Source: Symbiodinium natans
Lineage: Eukaryota > Sar > Dinophyceae > Suessiales > Symbiodiniaceae
DNA: 64,000 nucleotides
NCBI GenBank assembly: GCA_905221605.1
Contig: CAJNDS010002188.1
Location: forward strand, 535,491-599,490
Reading direction: 5' to 3'
Made by a program: the position numbers and the translations under genes. Positions 1 through 11,992 of this stretch are shown in pieces. How positions within the stretch are numbered: position 1 is the stretch's first letter; the number at the start of each line of letters is the position of its first letter. The notes under the pieces are model-generated. The model saw nothing but the letters and a program-made list of their open reading frames with translations, made no database searches and was not told the origin of the DNA.

Positions 1-865
1 AGTTTTTTACATGCATGGTCTATGTTGCAGAGTTTCCAGTTGGAGATAGCCGGGGGAAGGAGATCATTAGGTAAACAATTTTCAACGTCTGTGGTTCTTG
101 TGCAGTCAAGAGCAGAACGTATCCATAAGGGCGAGGTAACAGCAAAAGCTTGTCGGAGCAGCATGTTCGTGAAGCACGCCATGATGAAACAAGCAGAACT
201 ACTCATCATCTCAGTCATAAGGCCATGGGTTGGCAGTAGCTATCACTGATTTCGACATGGACGGGCCCTCCACGTTCGTGTCCAGGACAGTGGCAGGGGA
301 TGGGCGCAATTGAGGTTCAAAGTTTGGGTCCCCGTCAATCACTCGCACATTGTTTCAGATAGTGGAGCATGATTGTCAGGATTGCAGCGGCCATGGAAGT
401 TTACATTTTGATCACCACCCTCCTCATCATCATTATGCCATGACGTTGTCGTTTTTGTTTTTTCCTTGAACAGAACAGCTACAGCTTCACGGCTGAGATC
501 CTCCTGCTCCTAACAATGCATTGCGAGTTGAACAAGAGATTTTGCTAACGCTCCTTGGGACTTCACGCTAGATCAGCTAATCAGATCCGAGACCAAACTT
601 TGCAGCGAGTATGTCGGAAGTGCCGAGCTTTCCGATTGCACTAGCTTGAAATGGCCGATGCTGCATTTCGTAATAGCAGGTCAAAGTTGTGAACACTCTT
701 TGTGTTTTTTTTGTACATCGCCATCCGAAGACTTGCGCTGCCGAATCAGGAGCCCAATGCCAAGATCGTCTGTCGTGATGATCCTCAACCCGTGTCACTC
801 ATTGCTTGCCCAAACGTTGTAGCTCGAATGCTTGCTTCACAAACCTCTGGACATGTCGCACTTTG

Positions 866-1009
866 CAATGCCCATTTGATGAAGCAAAAGCGGCTGTTCA
901 AGAAGGGTCCTTGGCAAGTGCAAGGGATGCACCAGTGCTGGCTACCGGCCAGGGAGTGTTGAGCCCTTTCTTCGCTCGAGTTCAGGAGCCATTGCCTGCA
1001 CTTGCCTAG
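866..1009 (+). CDS. Possible terminal exon, unknown protein
   Basis: One frame reads CPFDEAKAAVQEGSLASARD and continues through a hydrophobic, proline-containing tail (about PVLATGQGVLSPFFARV) to a TAG stop at 1007-1009. The alanine- and acid-rich composition is more protein-like than the surroundings, and the other two frames are broken or less plausible. No family is recognised and the upstream splice site is not defined. It could be chance. Confidence 0.28.
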   Translation, partial: QCPFDEAKAAVQEGSLASARDAPVLATGQGVLSPFFARVQEPLPALA

Positions 1010-2312
1010 TGCAGAGCCTGAGTGACTTAACTACTCGTAGTGTGAATTCCTTCATTCTTGGTCTGGATGGAGTTCAAGTGCTGGCTCCGTCCCTTTCCTC
1101 TAAGTGTTTGGTTACGTGACGTAGCCAATGCCAAGACTGCGAAGTCATCATCGATGTTATCATCGGTTGGATACGAATTTGTGCCACCATGAGTTTCTGC
1201 CCTTGGCACCTTCGCGCCGTCTCGATCAAGCTGCAACTTTCATGACGTTCGGATCAAAAGAATGGGATGCCAAGCCCATGGACGCCCGAATGGGGCAGTT
1301 CCGATCTTTTCAGTGCCCAAATACTCGCTCGGCCCTCGCTTCCTGCAGCACTTCCCGCAGCACTTCCCGCACTCACAGGGGCCCGCATGGCCCACCTTGG
1401 CAGCGTAAAACCCCCTTCTTCTGCCAGTTCCATTTTTAGGTTCTCACGGTCCCTTTTCTCATGCACACCCCGCGGCACTGCGGACACTTTGCGCGGCTTG
1501 ACTTGCATCATGCACGCAAACTCTCGCGGTTGGCCACCTGATCTGAGCTTCCGTCGCAACCTTATGTGTCCAATCAGGGGGTGGGACTGCCAGGGTCTAG
1601 TCTGCGGGGCGCAGGCTGTCCGCCTCAGTCAATGTATTGAGGGGCACCTTTATCTGGTGAGACCCATATTTCCCACCTCAGCCGCTACCGGACCCCTAAA
1701 ATCTTGCGGGCCTGGCCTTCTCTGTTGCTGGACACAAGGCTGTTAGTGATGCCGCCTGGAATGCCCGTGCGCCTTGCGCCTGAAAGTGATGTCAGCCTGT
1801 GGTGGGCTTCCCCATTCCCCTACTTCTGACACGGGCACTGTACAAACTGGTGCCCTGGACCCCCACACCCTCCCCGCGTTGCAAGGCTCAGAGTGCAGTT
1901 CGGGCAGTGCCCTCAGCCGAGCACGGGTCGCGCCAAAGATGCCAAAGGCCTGGAGTGCAGTGCAGCCTGGCAGTTGTTTCGTTTGCCTCTGCAACCTTCC
2001 ACGTAGTTGTGGATCTCTTCGAGCAGAAACTTCTTGCTGCCCGCCCGAAATGTCATGGTTCAAGCTGAACCGGGCCTAAGGTTCTTCAAACGTAGATGCA
2101 AGCTTCAAGGATCCCACTGATCCCACAATCTTTTTCAAACATCCCGACAGCGACATCTTGACATCCCTTCCAGCCTGGGGCTCCATCACGTGGCTTCGCG
2201 TTCCGCTGCTCACGTACGTTTAGGCAAACGGTGTGCCATGAAAGCGAGACCGAATGAGAAAGACAGATGGCAACGTTGAAGGCCAGTCACATGTCATTGC
2301 GAACGCGTGACC

Positions 2313-2367
2313 CAGCATGCACATGGCGTCCAGTTCGTGGCCAGCATGCACATGGCGTCCAGTTCCT
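2313..2367. repeat. 29-bp direct tandem duplication
   Basis: The segment starting CAGCATGCACATGGCGTCCA occurs twice with a 29-base period and almost no divergence. It looks like a recent local duplication in non-coding DNA. Confidence 0.7.
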
Positions 2368-3756
2368 GGTCGTCCGCTTTGTGGTCCCCCGCTGCATGTT
2401 CTGTGGCCATGGCCCCTAGGCACCTCTGTGGTTTTGCCTTTGCTGCTGTATGGATGCAAGTGGCACGGGGCAAGAAGCTTCTCATGCTAGTCCGGGGTTT
2501 ATTTGCTGGCACCCGAGCTGGGAAGTGTTCTGGAGGCTGATGTCCGTGGCTTGCGAGGTGCCCCTCACATGCCCGGCAGCTGGCACAGCGGGCAGCGCCC
2601 CGCGGACGCTTCACGCCTCACTTTTCGATACTGCTCGTGAACATGGCAAGTAGGTTGTACCTCGTTCTATCTGCAGGAAGAGTCGTAGACTTAATTGACC
2701 CCACAAATATCGCCGCAATTTTAAGTAGCAGCTATCGGATGACGAATGACGACACGCTTGCCACTGCCAACTGCGCCATTTACAGTTGCCACCCCGTGTG
2801 CCGGAGCGGCGCACTCTGCAAGTGAGCAAGTGAAACAGCGCACCTGCATTTGCATGTATGTTCGCACCAGGGCTGCTAGAGACAGTGCTCTTGAAGAAGC
2901 GCCGTTGTCTTTCCTGTTGTCCTTCAGACACCGTTGCTCAAGCCCCGTCGCGCCAGAGGCAAAACACGGGTCGATAGGAGACCTGACGTCGTTCGGCTTT
3001 GTCCTCGCATTGGGAGCGTTACTTCAATGTTTTCTTTCTGCAACCTTCCCTTGCTCCGCACAAAAGGAATGCATGTTCTGCAGTGACTTTTTGGAAAGAC
3101 TGGTAGTCCATTCTGCCGAGAAGTTGTGCCAACTCCGATGGAGAGATGGAGAGGGCACTTCGCCAAAGGCAGGGCAGCAAAGGTCTTCTCTGCGGCAAAG
3201 AAGTACCATTCAAAAGCATACAGGTGGAGCCACCAAAAGCTCCATGTGCCGGGACTCATACGAGCCCGGACTCATGGTAGCCCAGAAACGCCGCCGGTTC
3301 CGTGGAAGGTCTGCAAGGAGAGATCGGCGGCTGAGGCTTCGAGGCTTAGGGCGTAGGCCTGAGCCGAGAACCTGACATGTGCGCTGCACCTTGGCACATG
3401 GTCCGGAGCGGCAACACCCTAGGGCGCGGTCCCCAAGACCCTGGCTAAACTGTCAGCCGAGATCTTCCAGCCTTCTCAACGAAGCCCGCAATGTTCTTAA
3501 CCCGCCCGTTGTCAGGCTTGGATCACATGCTTGCACGTGTTGGACCGCAGATGTTGGTCAGCTGGTGATCCGCTTCGGAGCACATGCTTTAGTGATGCAG
3601 ATGTTGTGAAGTGTCGTCGCCGGTGTTGCTTCGGGCTTAGGTGGTGGCACTGTCCATTCTCCACCACATTCAGCATGAAGCTTTCAATGGAAAGGGTCAA
3701 GGACCAGGCGTGTGGTGAGTGGTGCCACTTGACTATGTGAGACGTGATGCACGGCT

Positions 3757-4134
3757 TTGCACAGTCCTGTCGTACAGGGAAATTCAGGTCTGAAGGCCTT
3801 CCAGGGACAAGATTATCCTATGCTGTGCCACAGGAGCCTAGCAGAGCTTAGCCCCCGTGGCACAAAGCTTTTTGCAGATATCCGAAGTGATGGTTACGCT
3901 CGGACGATGCAGCACCTCAAAGAGCACTGTGCCAATGTCGTCAGTCACGTCACACGATCCTCATTGTTCCTTGGCAAGGATCGGGGCGACCTTTGCCCAC
4001 ACCTGTGCTTGCCGACATATACAACCCTAACAGAAGAAACCAACAAGGTCTACTGGGTGGATGTTGAAGTCGTGCCACCAGGTGGAAGTCGTCCCAATCA
4101 CGCTTTGCCATGCCGCAACGCCCCAAAGCCTTGA
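3757..4134 (+). CDS. Open frame of 125 codons, possible exon
   Basis: This is the longest protein-like + strand frame in the first 7 kb. Parts such as LAELSPRGTKLFADIRSDGY and NKVYWVDVEVVPPGG have balanced composition. No domain or catalytic motif is recognised, there is no sign of splice structure, and the start codon choice is arbitrary. It may be an exon of an unknown gene or a chance frame. Confidence 0.22.
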   Translation: MHSPVVQGNSGLKAFQGQDYPMLCHRSLAELSPRGTKLFADIRSDGYARTMQHLKEHCANVVSHVTRSSLFLGKDRGDLCPHLCLPTYTTLTEETNKVYWVDVEVVPPGGSRPNHALPCRNAPKP

Positions 4135-6674
4135 TACGATGTCATGGGGGACTCTGTTGAGGCCGTGCCTTTGCGGAAAGACCAGAAGCCGTGAAATCGA
4201 GCGCAGTGCTTTAAGTTCCATTCACAGCCCTAACCAAGCGGACGCTGACAGAGTTGAACGCGGCCATCTTAAACCGATTAAGCCCTAAACTAAACCCCGT
4301 CAACCCTCAACCCCGGCCGCAGAAGCCCTCAGCACTTCGGCCAACATGGCTATTCAAAAGGAGCTTGTGCCCTGCGAGAGAGCCGTTGGTTGAAGATAAT
4401 TTTCGTGCGTGTTACAGGTCCTTGTAAGCAAGAATCGGGCAGGCACGGTGGTGTGCAGTCCAAACTCGTTTTGGAGGCGTGGCTCTTGAATGGTGCCGTG
4501 ACTTCGGAGAACGGCCTTTGGGTCGACTTCTGCAGATGCGGGTCTGACTTGTGGGGTGACAAACGCTCTCTCTGGTATGGTCGATATAGGGCTGGAGTCG
4601 TGCAGCCATACTTTCTCAGCAGCCTCCCACTGGAATTGATCTGACATCTGCTGTGTCAACGTATGGCGACATGGGCAGCGCCTCCGTCAGAAGAGTGCGT
4701 GGATGGTGCTGACGGCAAGGAACTCCCTGAGCAAGCGTGCCTGGGAGTTCACAACTTGTGCCACTGAAAAAAAACTGGAGTTCAGGTTTCCAAGACTTTG
4801 CCTTGCCCTGGAAGCCCAGAGTTCAGGATGCTAGGTGTGCGCCCCGCCCTCTAAGTGCCCATCTTGCTTGAAGCAGCTTGAAGCAGGATGCCCTTACCGG
4901 CTCCCCGAAACCTTGGAACCTGAAATATGAGGCTTGCTTCTGCTGCGAGAGGAGGAGCCCGCGTGACCTGCATGCCCCACGTTCAGACAGGCAGCGTTAG
5001 CACGAACGGTCCGGGGCTGAAGCCATGGCAAGACTATAGAGAGAAGCTGCATGTGTGCTTGTTTGCAGCAACGCTGTGGGCTGCTTCGTTGCGGCATCTC
5101 ACCTTTGCGATTCTGTGCGTCTAGTCGCGAAGTCGGACAGCGAGCCAAGCCCAGACCAAGCCGAAAAGCCATCCATGTTGGCAATTGGGTGCTACATGTG
5201 TTCAGCATGCAAGCGGCAAACGCTTTCCTCAAGAAGCACCGCGCAACCTCAATCTTATGTCTAATGCCCCCAAGCTTCCCCGACGCCTAAACCTCAGCTT
5301 CTCTCAGGGTTTGCAGCACACAACTGCGTCCCGTCAAAAACTCTTCACGAACTATCCGCATGGCGTACACAGCTGCTTTGGTAGCAAGGACAGGCTGCTA
5401 CAGCTGCTCTTGTGGCAATGACAGACGTAGCCGGACTCCCGAGAGAGGAATTCCCAGACAGTCAGCCCTCCAGGTCACCAGTAGTTCGGCAAGCGTCCAT
5501 TCAGCAATGTCTGTCGATTTGTTTTGTCCTCCCAGTGCACTGTTCAAGGATGTGGAGCCAGCCCAACGCAGGTTTGCAGTTTTCTGGAACGTTCCACATC
5601 CCCGCTTGCCACGTCAAAGGGCATCTTGAAAGTACCGTGCACGCAAACACTCTAACTGCAATCGGATCTAGACGCTGTCTAACCTGAAGGCTTCTTCACG
5701 AAGCCATCTCGCTGCGGTGCTAGTTCTGTGAGAACTACCTCGATCGTTGACTCCTTGACGTCGCCTTGCTTGAGAATCTCGTGAAGTTGAGGCACCAAAC
5801 ACCTTATTCTTCAGAAGATGCAGACCCGAGATCCTAAAACCCTCATTAAATGAATTCTTGACTGTGAACCGGGAAGGATGGCGGACAAGCGCTGTGTACA
5901 TGCTGCCTTCCTTCTCCCCTCCATAAAATTGCAGCATGTGAGATGTGTGTAGGCCAGGCTTGAGCCTGAACAGTTGATCGCTCACAGTTCCCGTCAGTTG
6001 CAAAAGTCTATTTAAGGGGTCGCGCCCTGGGGCGGGCATCACGGACAGGGGTTTGGGGCTCCCTGTAAAACGGCCTTTGCTTGCGAAGGCTGGCGCGCTG
6101 AAACCATACGTCCTTGTAAACGGCCGCAACCCAAGCGCCCGGTTTGGCACCGATGGTTCTTGAGCCTAAAGATTCTGTACGCGTGCCATTGCGGGCAAAC
6201 CCGTGCTGTACGAGTCTCAACTTCAATGGCCTAGTAGGGGCACGCGGAAAGAGTGCGCCCTTGACGCCTGACGCGCTCGCCAATGTCGTATTGCAGCACC
6301 GCTGCGCAGCTCAAAGGGGGTCTGGACAGCATGCGGTGCATGTGTTCACTTCTAACGGACCCGTTTGGTGGTCGGCTCCGATGCAGCCTTCCCAGACCCC
6401 GTGCTGCATCATTATGTGTACTCATGGCGTGGGTTATCACCGGTTGCTTTGATCGCCGCCAACTACTGTCCGCGCCCACGAGCTTGTGTTAGGACTTCCG
6501 TTTCGGTTTGTTCCCGGCCGGAACCCGCAGGCACACACAAGCACGCGCAAAACTTCACACCCCTCACTGTTTGCCTAGAACCTGCTTCTTCCTGGGGTTT
6601 GACATTCACTGTTGTGCCTTCTGTCACATGGAGTCATTCGTAACGTCGCGGGCCAAGGCCTTTTCACATGTGTA

Positions 6675-6711
6675 CCTTGACACGCCTCCCTTGACACGCC
6701 TCCCTTGACAC
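6675..6711. repeat. 14-bp tandem repeat, about 2.6 copies
   Basis: CCTTGACACGCCTC is repeated head to tail, the last copy incomplete. Short minisatellite in non-coding sequence. Confidence 0.7.
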
Positions 6712-7507
6712 CCATCGCAACAAGGAGACAGAGAAGTCCTGCTACCATGCCTGGACTTAGCTCCGTGTCGCTTGAACCTAAAGGCCCAGTAATCCCAAGC
6801 CCCGCAGACCAGAAGCCCGATTCGCAGGCTGGCTGCTACGTGTTCGTTTGCCCAGGAAGCATGCATCTCAGGCATTGACGGATATGCAGGCGCGAGCCTA
6901 GACAGCCCGTTTCTGACCACTTAACCGGTCCTCACAACATGCTGTTTGTGTGAGAGCGGGCTTGGCATCATAAACTCTCCTGCCGTCTGCCACCAAGCAG
7001 CAGGGAAGCGCTAACTCGCAACTTCTTTTGCTTGTGTCCAGAGTGACACGAGGTGCTGCCAGACAGCACATCTGAGCTGACATGATGGAGGACCTCTCGC
7101 TGATTGAAGATGACAAAGCAAATGCTATGCTGCAAGGCCCCTTTCAGTCAAGAGACAGCTCCCTGAACTTGTCATGCTCAAGACAGCGTGGCCCTGAGTG
7201 CTTCGAAGTCCCGGACATTGTTTCTGTGGCGCTTGGGCCTTTCGCCCGTCGTGCACGGTGCATCTGTTGTGCTGTCAGCCTGGCAGTTTCCAGTTTCCCC
7301 ACGCCTGTTAGACAGCTGAGCCTCGGGACCTTGGCAGAAGACGTGCGTGAACTTGGGTGCTGCCTGGGTGCTGCTGGATCTTGAAGACCCTGAAGCCTGC
7401 AGGGCAAGGAATCCAAGGCAGTGCTTGTTTTGCTGATGCACCTCTGAACTCAGAACCTAGAAACCTCTGCCCTGCGGGTGCGACGGGCTCAGGCCTCAGT
7501 ATATGCA

Positions 7508-7831
7508 CAGCCTTTCCCTGGCATGAAGGAACAGGTGCTAGGAGGCATGCACATTGCAGCACAGCCTTTGCCTGGCATGAAGGAACAGGTGCTAGGAGGC
7601 GCGCGCATTGCAGAGCAGCCTTTCCCTGGCATGAAGGAACAGGTGCTAGGAGGCATGCACATTGCAGCACAGCCTTTGCCTGGCATGAAGGAACAGGTGC
7701 TAGGAGGCGCGCGCATTGCAGCGCAGCCTTTGCCTGACATGAAGGAACAGGTGCTAGGAGGCATGCGCATTGCAGCGAAGCCTTTCCCTGGCATGAAGGA
7801 ACAGGTGCTAGGAGGCGCGCACATTGCATCT
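7508..7831 (+). repeat. 54-bp minisatellite, six units, coding-like
   Basis: Six head-to-tail units of 54 bp. In the + frame starting CAG at 7508 each unit reads an 18-residue motif of the type PFPGMKEQVLGGMHIAAQ. Units alternate between a PFP/MHIAA form and a PLP/ARIA form, so a 108-bp higher-order repeat (units 1+2, then 3+4) preceded the last expansion. Differences are few, so the expansion is recent. As 54 is a multiple of three, several frames on both strands stay open through the block, including long minus-strand frames that are probably shadows. It may encode a repetitive protein segment or be a plain minisatellite; flanking sequence gives no domain. Confidence 0.75.
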
Positions 7832-8334
7832 GTGCAACAGCCCCAGCCCAGGTCAAGAAGGCGAAGCCAGAGAGGCCTGGCAAGGGAAGTAGGACCCGCG
7901 GCCAGATCTTCTCGGGATTCCCCTTGTCGATGACTTGCTGGGACGTGTTTGCCTCGCTTCGAGCTTTGCCATCTACCTGCCACAAAGAAAGGCAAAAAGG
8001 GGTGGAGCCCATCGGGGACATTGGGGCAATGTGTGTGTGCGTGTGTGTAGTGTGTGCTCGTTAGAACTTGAGCTGATTGCGCCAACTCGGGATGCGGGTT
8101 AGTCTTCATGGATCATTGCGATTTTCTTGGGGGCTGTCGCGGTTGTGTGTGGACCTTGGAGCTGTGCCAATTTAGGCTGGGTTTTTCTGCGTGTAGGATC
8201 GTTGTTGTAGGATTGGTCGGGGGATGTGCCACTACTGGGCCTGTTCGGGTTTTCGGGTGATTCTATTTGTGGTTGTGGCGCCGATGCTGGGATGTGGCAT
8301 CCTACTGGTAGGCTTCTCCGGCAATGCGAAAGGT

Positions 8335-8375
8335 AAACGATTCCCAATGTTGGGGATGCCCAAGAGGAATCGTTT
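8335..8375. other. Two-tier inverted repeat (stem-loop)
   Basis: AAACGATTCC at 8335-8344 pairs perfectly with GGAATCGTTT at 8366-8375. Inside the loop TTGGG at 8350-8354 pairs with CCCAA at 8359-8363. The nested stems could form a hairpin in RNA or a cruciform in DNA. No adjacent gene is recognised, so a role is not assigned. Confidence 0.55.
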
Positions 8376-8804
8376 GGAAGTCGGAAGGGGGCGATCCGGG
8401 GTGTGACGACTGAGCGGATCATCCAATCATCGGTCTGCCCAGCTGGAGCTCACGTCCCCGTACTCGTGACATCCCCTGGTTCCAGGTTTGTGCCGCCCTC
8501 ACAAGGAGCGGTTGGCTTACAGGCTCTCGGTTTCGTTCAGTGTTGGGCCGCCCTCGCTGCGTTGATGTGATCGGTGAGGGGGGATGGGACAGGGAAGGGC
8601 GTTGGTGCCCGGAGCCGAGATGGTCTGGGAGTTTTGCAGTATTACGCTGACGCAAGCAATAGTTAACAGTCTAGTTTGCTTACATGTTAAACAGTTCAAG
8701 TGGAAGGAGATGGTGTAAAACAAGCTAGTTCTGATGTCATTCAGAATCTTCACTCTCATCCATGTCACCTATATCTTTCTTATGTGGTATTCTATCTCAT
8801 ATGA

Positions 8805-9359
8805 ATGTCTCGATATGGACAGCATTTATCACGCATCCGTTCTCTTGATGAGTCTTTAGCAATTCGGCGCAGATTTGTGCTTCCAGAAGTGCGAATCAGC
8901 CATTCGGTGTTGGAGCTCTTCAGAAAATACCAAGCAAAGATCCACGGCCACTTTCCTCTTTCAAGAAGCAACAGGAAAGAACGAGCATGCTTTGCGGAGC
9001 GAGCCGGTACCAAAACGAACCCACCACCACCACCCCCACTCCTGAGAAATCGTGTGACCTTTATCCAGCATCATCCTACAAACTCGATGCAATGCAGAAT
9101 GTTCTGGACTTGTCAACACTTCATTTGAACCTATACCTCGTGCTTCGAGAAATGTCAGACAAGATCTTGCTGCCTGCTGTTCGATGAGTGTCAACCGGTC
9201 TTGCCGCCAACTCACATCTCTAGTGGCTCTCAGTTCTTTATCTTTTGCTTCCTTGCTTGGTGCTGTCGTCGATTCTGGGGGTGGTCGGAACAGCTTTGCT
9301 ATTGAGCTTGCCAACAACGTTTGAGGCTTGAAGGGCCTGGTTACGAGTGTGGACAGCAA
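8805..9359. other. Overlapping protein-like frames on both strands
   Basis: On +, the frame 8805-9128 begins MSRYGQHLSRIRSLDESLAI and looks protein-like for about 65 codons. On -, frames at 8961-9359 and 8792-9013 (containing TEWLIRTSGSTNLRRIAKD) also look protein-like. They cannot all be real. The surrounding 8.6-9.7 kb is more AT-rich than its neighbours. A decayed mobile element is possible, but I see no reverse transcriptase or transposase motif. Confidence 0.2.
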
Positions 9360-9779
9360 CGAGCTATCAAACTGTTCTTGTTGAGTACTGGGGGGAGATG
9401 TCGATTCAATTGATTAAGCTTTTGATCATGTTGGTTGTCGCCGCTTGAATCCGAGTTTGCCGGAGACAGCGATAAATGTGAGCGTTTGGCTCAGAATCTT
9501 GAAGCTTGTCTTTCACAACGGCGCCTTTGCATCATGTTGTTTCCCAGCCACAAAATGCAATGTAAAGCGGCATCCGCATGTGTGTTGAGTGTGAAGTATA
9601 GTATTCCGACAATCTTTGTCTTTGACCTGTATACATGTCGCATGTCGCACCCGTTGTGTTGGACAGCAGCCATATCATCAATACTGACTATACTTGTGTG
9701 TTGGGTACAGAAGCGGTGCTCGTCATCCCAATGAAATGGATGATTTTTCTGAGGAGATCTTCCAGGCCCCATTGTCGCA

Positions 9780-10780
9780 ATGGCTCTTGACTCTCAGACC
9801 CTGCTCGAGCATTCATTTGAGGAGTTGGGCCTCGATGACGACTGGGACTTGCAACAAGTATTGGTCGCTCCCTTTATCGTAAAAAGGGTGTTGGGGATTG
9901 TTGCAGATGTTCATGCCATGCTTCAGAAACAAACTGTGAGACATATTGCGACGGTCCAGGTTGCAACGATTCACATTGTCAGCATCATTGTGATTTGCCG
10001 GTTATGCGCAATCCCGAGTCTTCATGTTGAGCATATGCTTTCCTCCAGCCTGGATGAGTTGTTGCGCTGTCCAAAAGCATGGGGATGCAAATGAAGCATG
10101 GTTACGAGGGTTTGTTCCGGTTTGTCCAGGTTGTTGCACCAAGCCTGTGCCCGGCGTCGCACCAGCAGAGTCGCCCAACCAACAGCACATCGAGGTGCAC
10201 TCTGTGTAGTGAGCTCCGCATCAAACGTGAGTTGTCATACACTGTCAGTAGCAGCTTCGAGCCTCTAGCGCAGCATTGTGTGGGAGGCAGCTTCGACTTC
10301 GATGCAGCAGCAAAAGCGGCTGTTGACAAGGAATCCGGGAGTTTCATTCGACACCCAAGCAGTGTCAATGCTCATGTATGCGCACATGGTCGGACTTGAT
10401 TGGTGTTGTGCTTGGTCTGCAACCTGGACGCAGCTACCTGCTGTGGCTGAACCCTGTCTTCCCTGCGCACCACTTGTACATGGACCGGCTAGCGCATGCG
10501 CCTGCAGCTAAGTCTTGTTCGCTTAACATGTTGTTCTCTTGTCGCACTTCATCGCCCATGTCCGCTGCAGGTTTTCGACGGTTGAACATGAGTCGGGGGG
10601 GAGACCATGGCAGCTGGTGCAAGTTTTCACGACATGCGCTCGAAGCACACCAAGGCTGATTGCCTTCTGGACCTTGAACTTCCTGGGGGTTGGCCGCCGC
10701 CTGTGGATGCTTATCCAGGTGAAAGACGTCTCACACTGGACGTGGCTATGCCGGCTATGCATCATGTCTTTGTGGCATGA
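9780..10780 (+). CDS. Uncharacterised multi-exon gene
   Basis: A first exon is suggested at 9780-9857. It opens with ATG, reads MALDSQTLLEHSFEELGLDD then DWDLQQ, and stops exactly at a GT (GTATTG) donor. Further exon-like stretches on the same strand are about 10110-10209 (CPGCCTKPVPGVAPAESP), about 10283-10370 (FDAAAKAAVDKESGSF) and about 10622-10780 (LLDLELPGGWPPPVDAYPGE). The last ends in TGA at 10778-10780. The final stretch is clearly protein-like, but no family is recognised. Exon joins between these pieces are not resolved and they may belong to more than one gene, or to the 5' part of the J-domain gene that follows. Confidence 0.4.
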
Positions 10781-10805
10781 GGCTGGATCTTGGACGGCTT
10801 CTTGA

Positions 10806-11944
10806 TGCGCTTTTACGTTCGCGGCTTCAACAGCCAGCAGAATGCCCAGAAGCTTCGTGATGCAGCTCGCCAGAAGAATTTTCGCTTTGAGTCTAGGCGG
10901 TGTTCCCCGGACGCCCCTTACGACGACAGCCGGAAGAAACTGCTCTGCCGGCTGCCTCTGTGCCGAGCCTCAAGATCAGGGCCAAGGGAGCAGAGTCACA
11001 GAGATTGACTGCAGTAACGACGCCACAAGCAGCAGCCGCAGTGGCAAGGGTTCAGTTCAGCAACCGTGACAACATCAATCAGCAATGTCTTGTATCGCAT
11101 AGCGAGCAAGAAGAATCATAGCCGAGGAGGTTTCGAGAGCCCTGGAACCCAGGTGCTTCGTGGGCCTCCTGCTTCTTGGGCTCACGACCATAGCGGGGTG
11201 CCCAGTCATTGTAGTCATTGTCAGTCTGTCCTTTCTGCTTTTTGTTGCAGTGCAGTCTCCAGCTGTATCAAGGTGTACATCCCTACCATCTTGCACCGCT
11301 TCCAGGCGGTGATCGTGAGAAGACCAGAGAGGAGTTTGCACACACAGCCACTGCAGAAGAGTTCCCAACTCTAGAGGTGGTTGACATCGACCGCATTGCA
11401 GCGCAGACGCAGGTGGAAGAAAGACACGACATGACACCACGGATGGCTCCTAGAATGAGTATCCAAAGAGCACAGCGACTTTTACAGGTCAACCCCTACG
11501 AACTCTTGGAGATCTCCCAGTCTGCCTCCTTGCAAGAGGCCAGCTTGTGAGCAAAGCTGACACTTGGGACAGTGGAGAAGAGATTCTAGAGCTCGGGTTC
11601 GAACTGCGGCGGAATTTTTCGTGCGGAGCTACGAAGGCAAAGGCAGCCTATCGCAGCAAGAGCTTACAATGGCATCCAGACCGGAATCCGGGGTGTCAGC
11701 CTTGGAGATATGCGCCTAAGAAGGTGTTCCCAACCCACCTCAAAGCCTCGAACCCCCCCCTTCTTCCCAACATGTTGGGGGGACTGAGGTGTGGCAAAGA
11801 ATGCGACGACAAGATGTCCGAGATCACCAAGGCTCTTGCCTGGCTCTCCCAAATAAGGGGAAACATGCCGCTGAAGATAGAATCGTTTGCTATTGAGGAA
11901 TTGTGATGACAGTAATTGCAACTATCACGATCATGATCAAAATG

Positions 11945-11992
<48 letters not shown>

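Larger units (their letters stand above)
1..9779. other. Region without a confidently recognised gene
   Basis: No protein domain could be recognised on either strand. Open frames are short, overlap each other on both strands and mostly lack family motifs, as expected of long dinoflagellate introns and intergenic DNA. A few stretches listed separately (866-1009, 3757-4134, 8805-9359) have protein-like composition and could be exons. A GT-rich run lies near 8030-8060. I see no tRNA, rRNA or transposase signature here. Confidence 0.5.

Noticed and set aside
1254-2079. Several 100-160 codon frames on both strands
   Set aside because: They overlap each other and are rich in Pro, Cys, Ser and Arg, as expected from GC-rich non-coding DNA, and have no motif.
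7508-7831. Resemblance to a CRISPR array
   Set aside because: Units are contiguous with no unique spacers, and the genome is eukaryotic.
7308-8109. Long minus-strand frames (up to 237 codons) across the minisatellite
   Set aside because: They exist because the 54-bp unit is stop-free in several phases. Outside the repeat they show no protein-like or conserved sequence.
11560-11620. tRNA B-box-like GGGTTCGAACTGC
   Set aside because: It lies inside the J-domain intron and no cloverleaf can be drawn.
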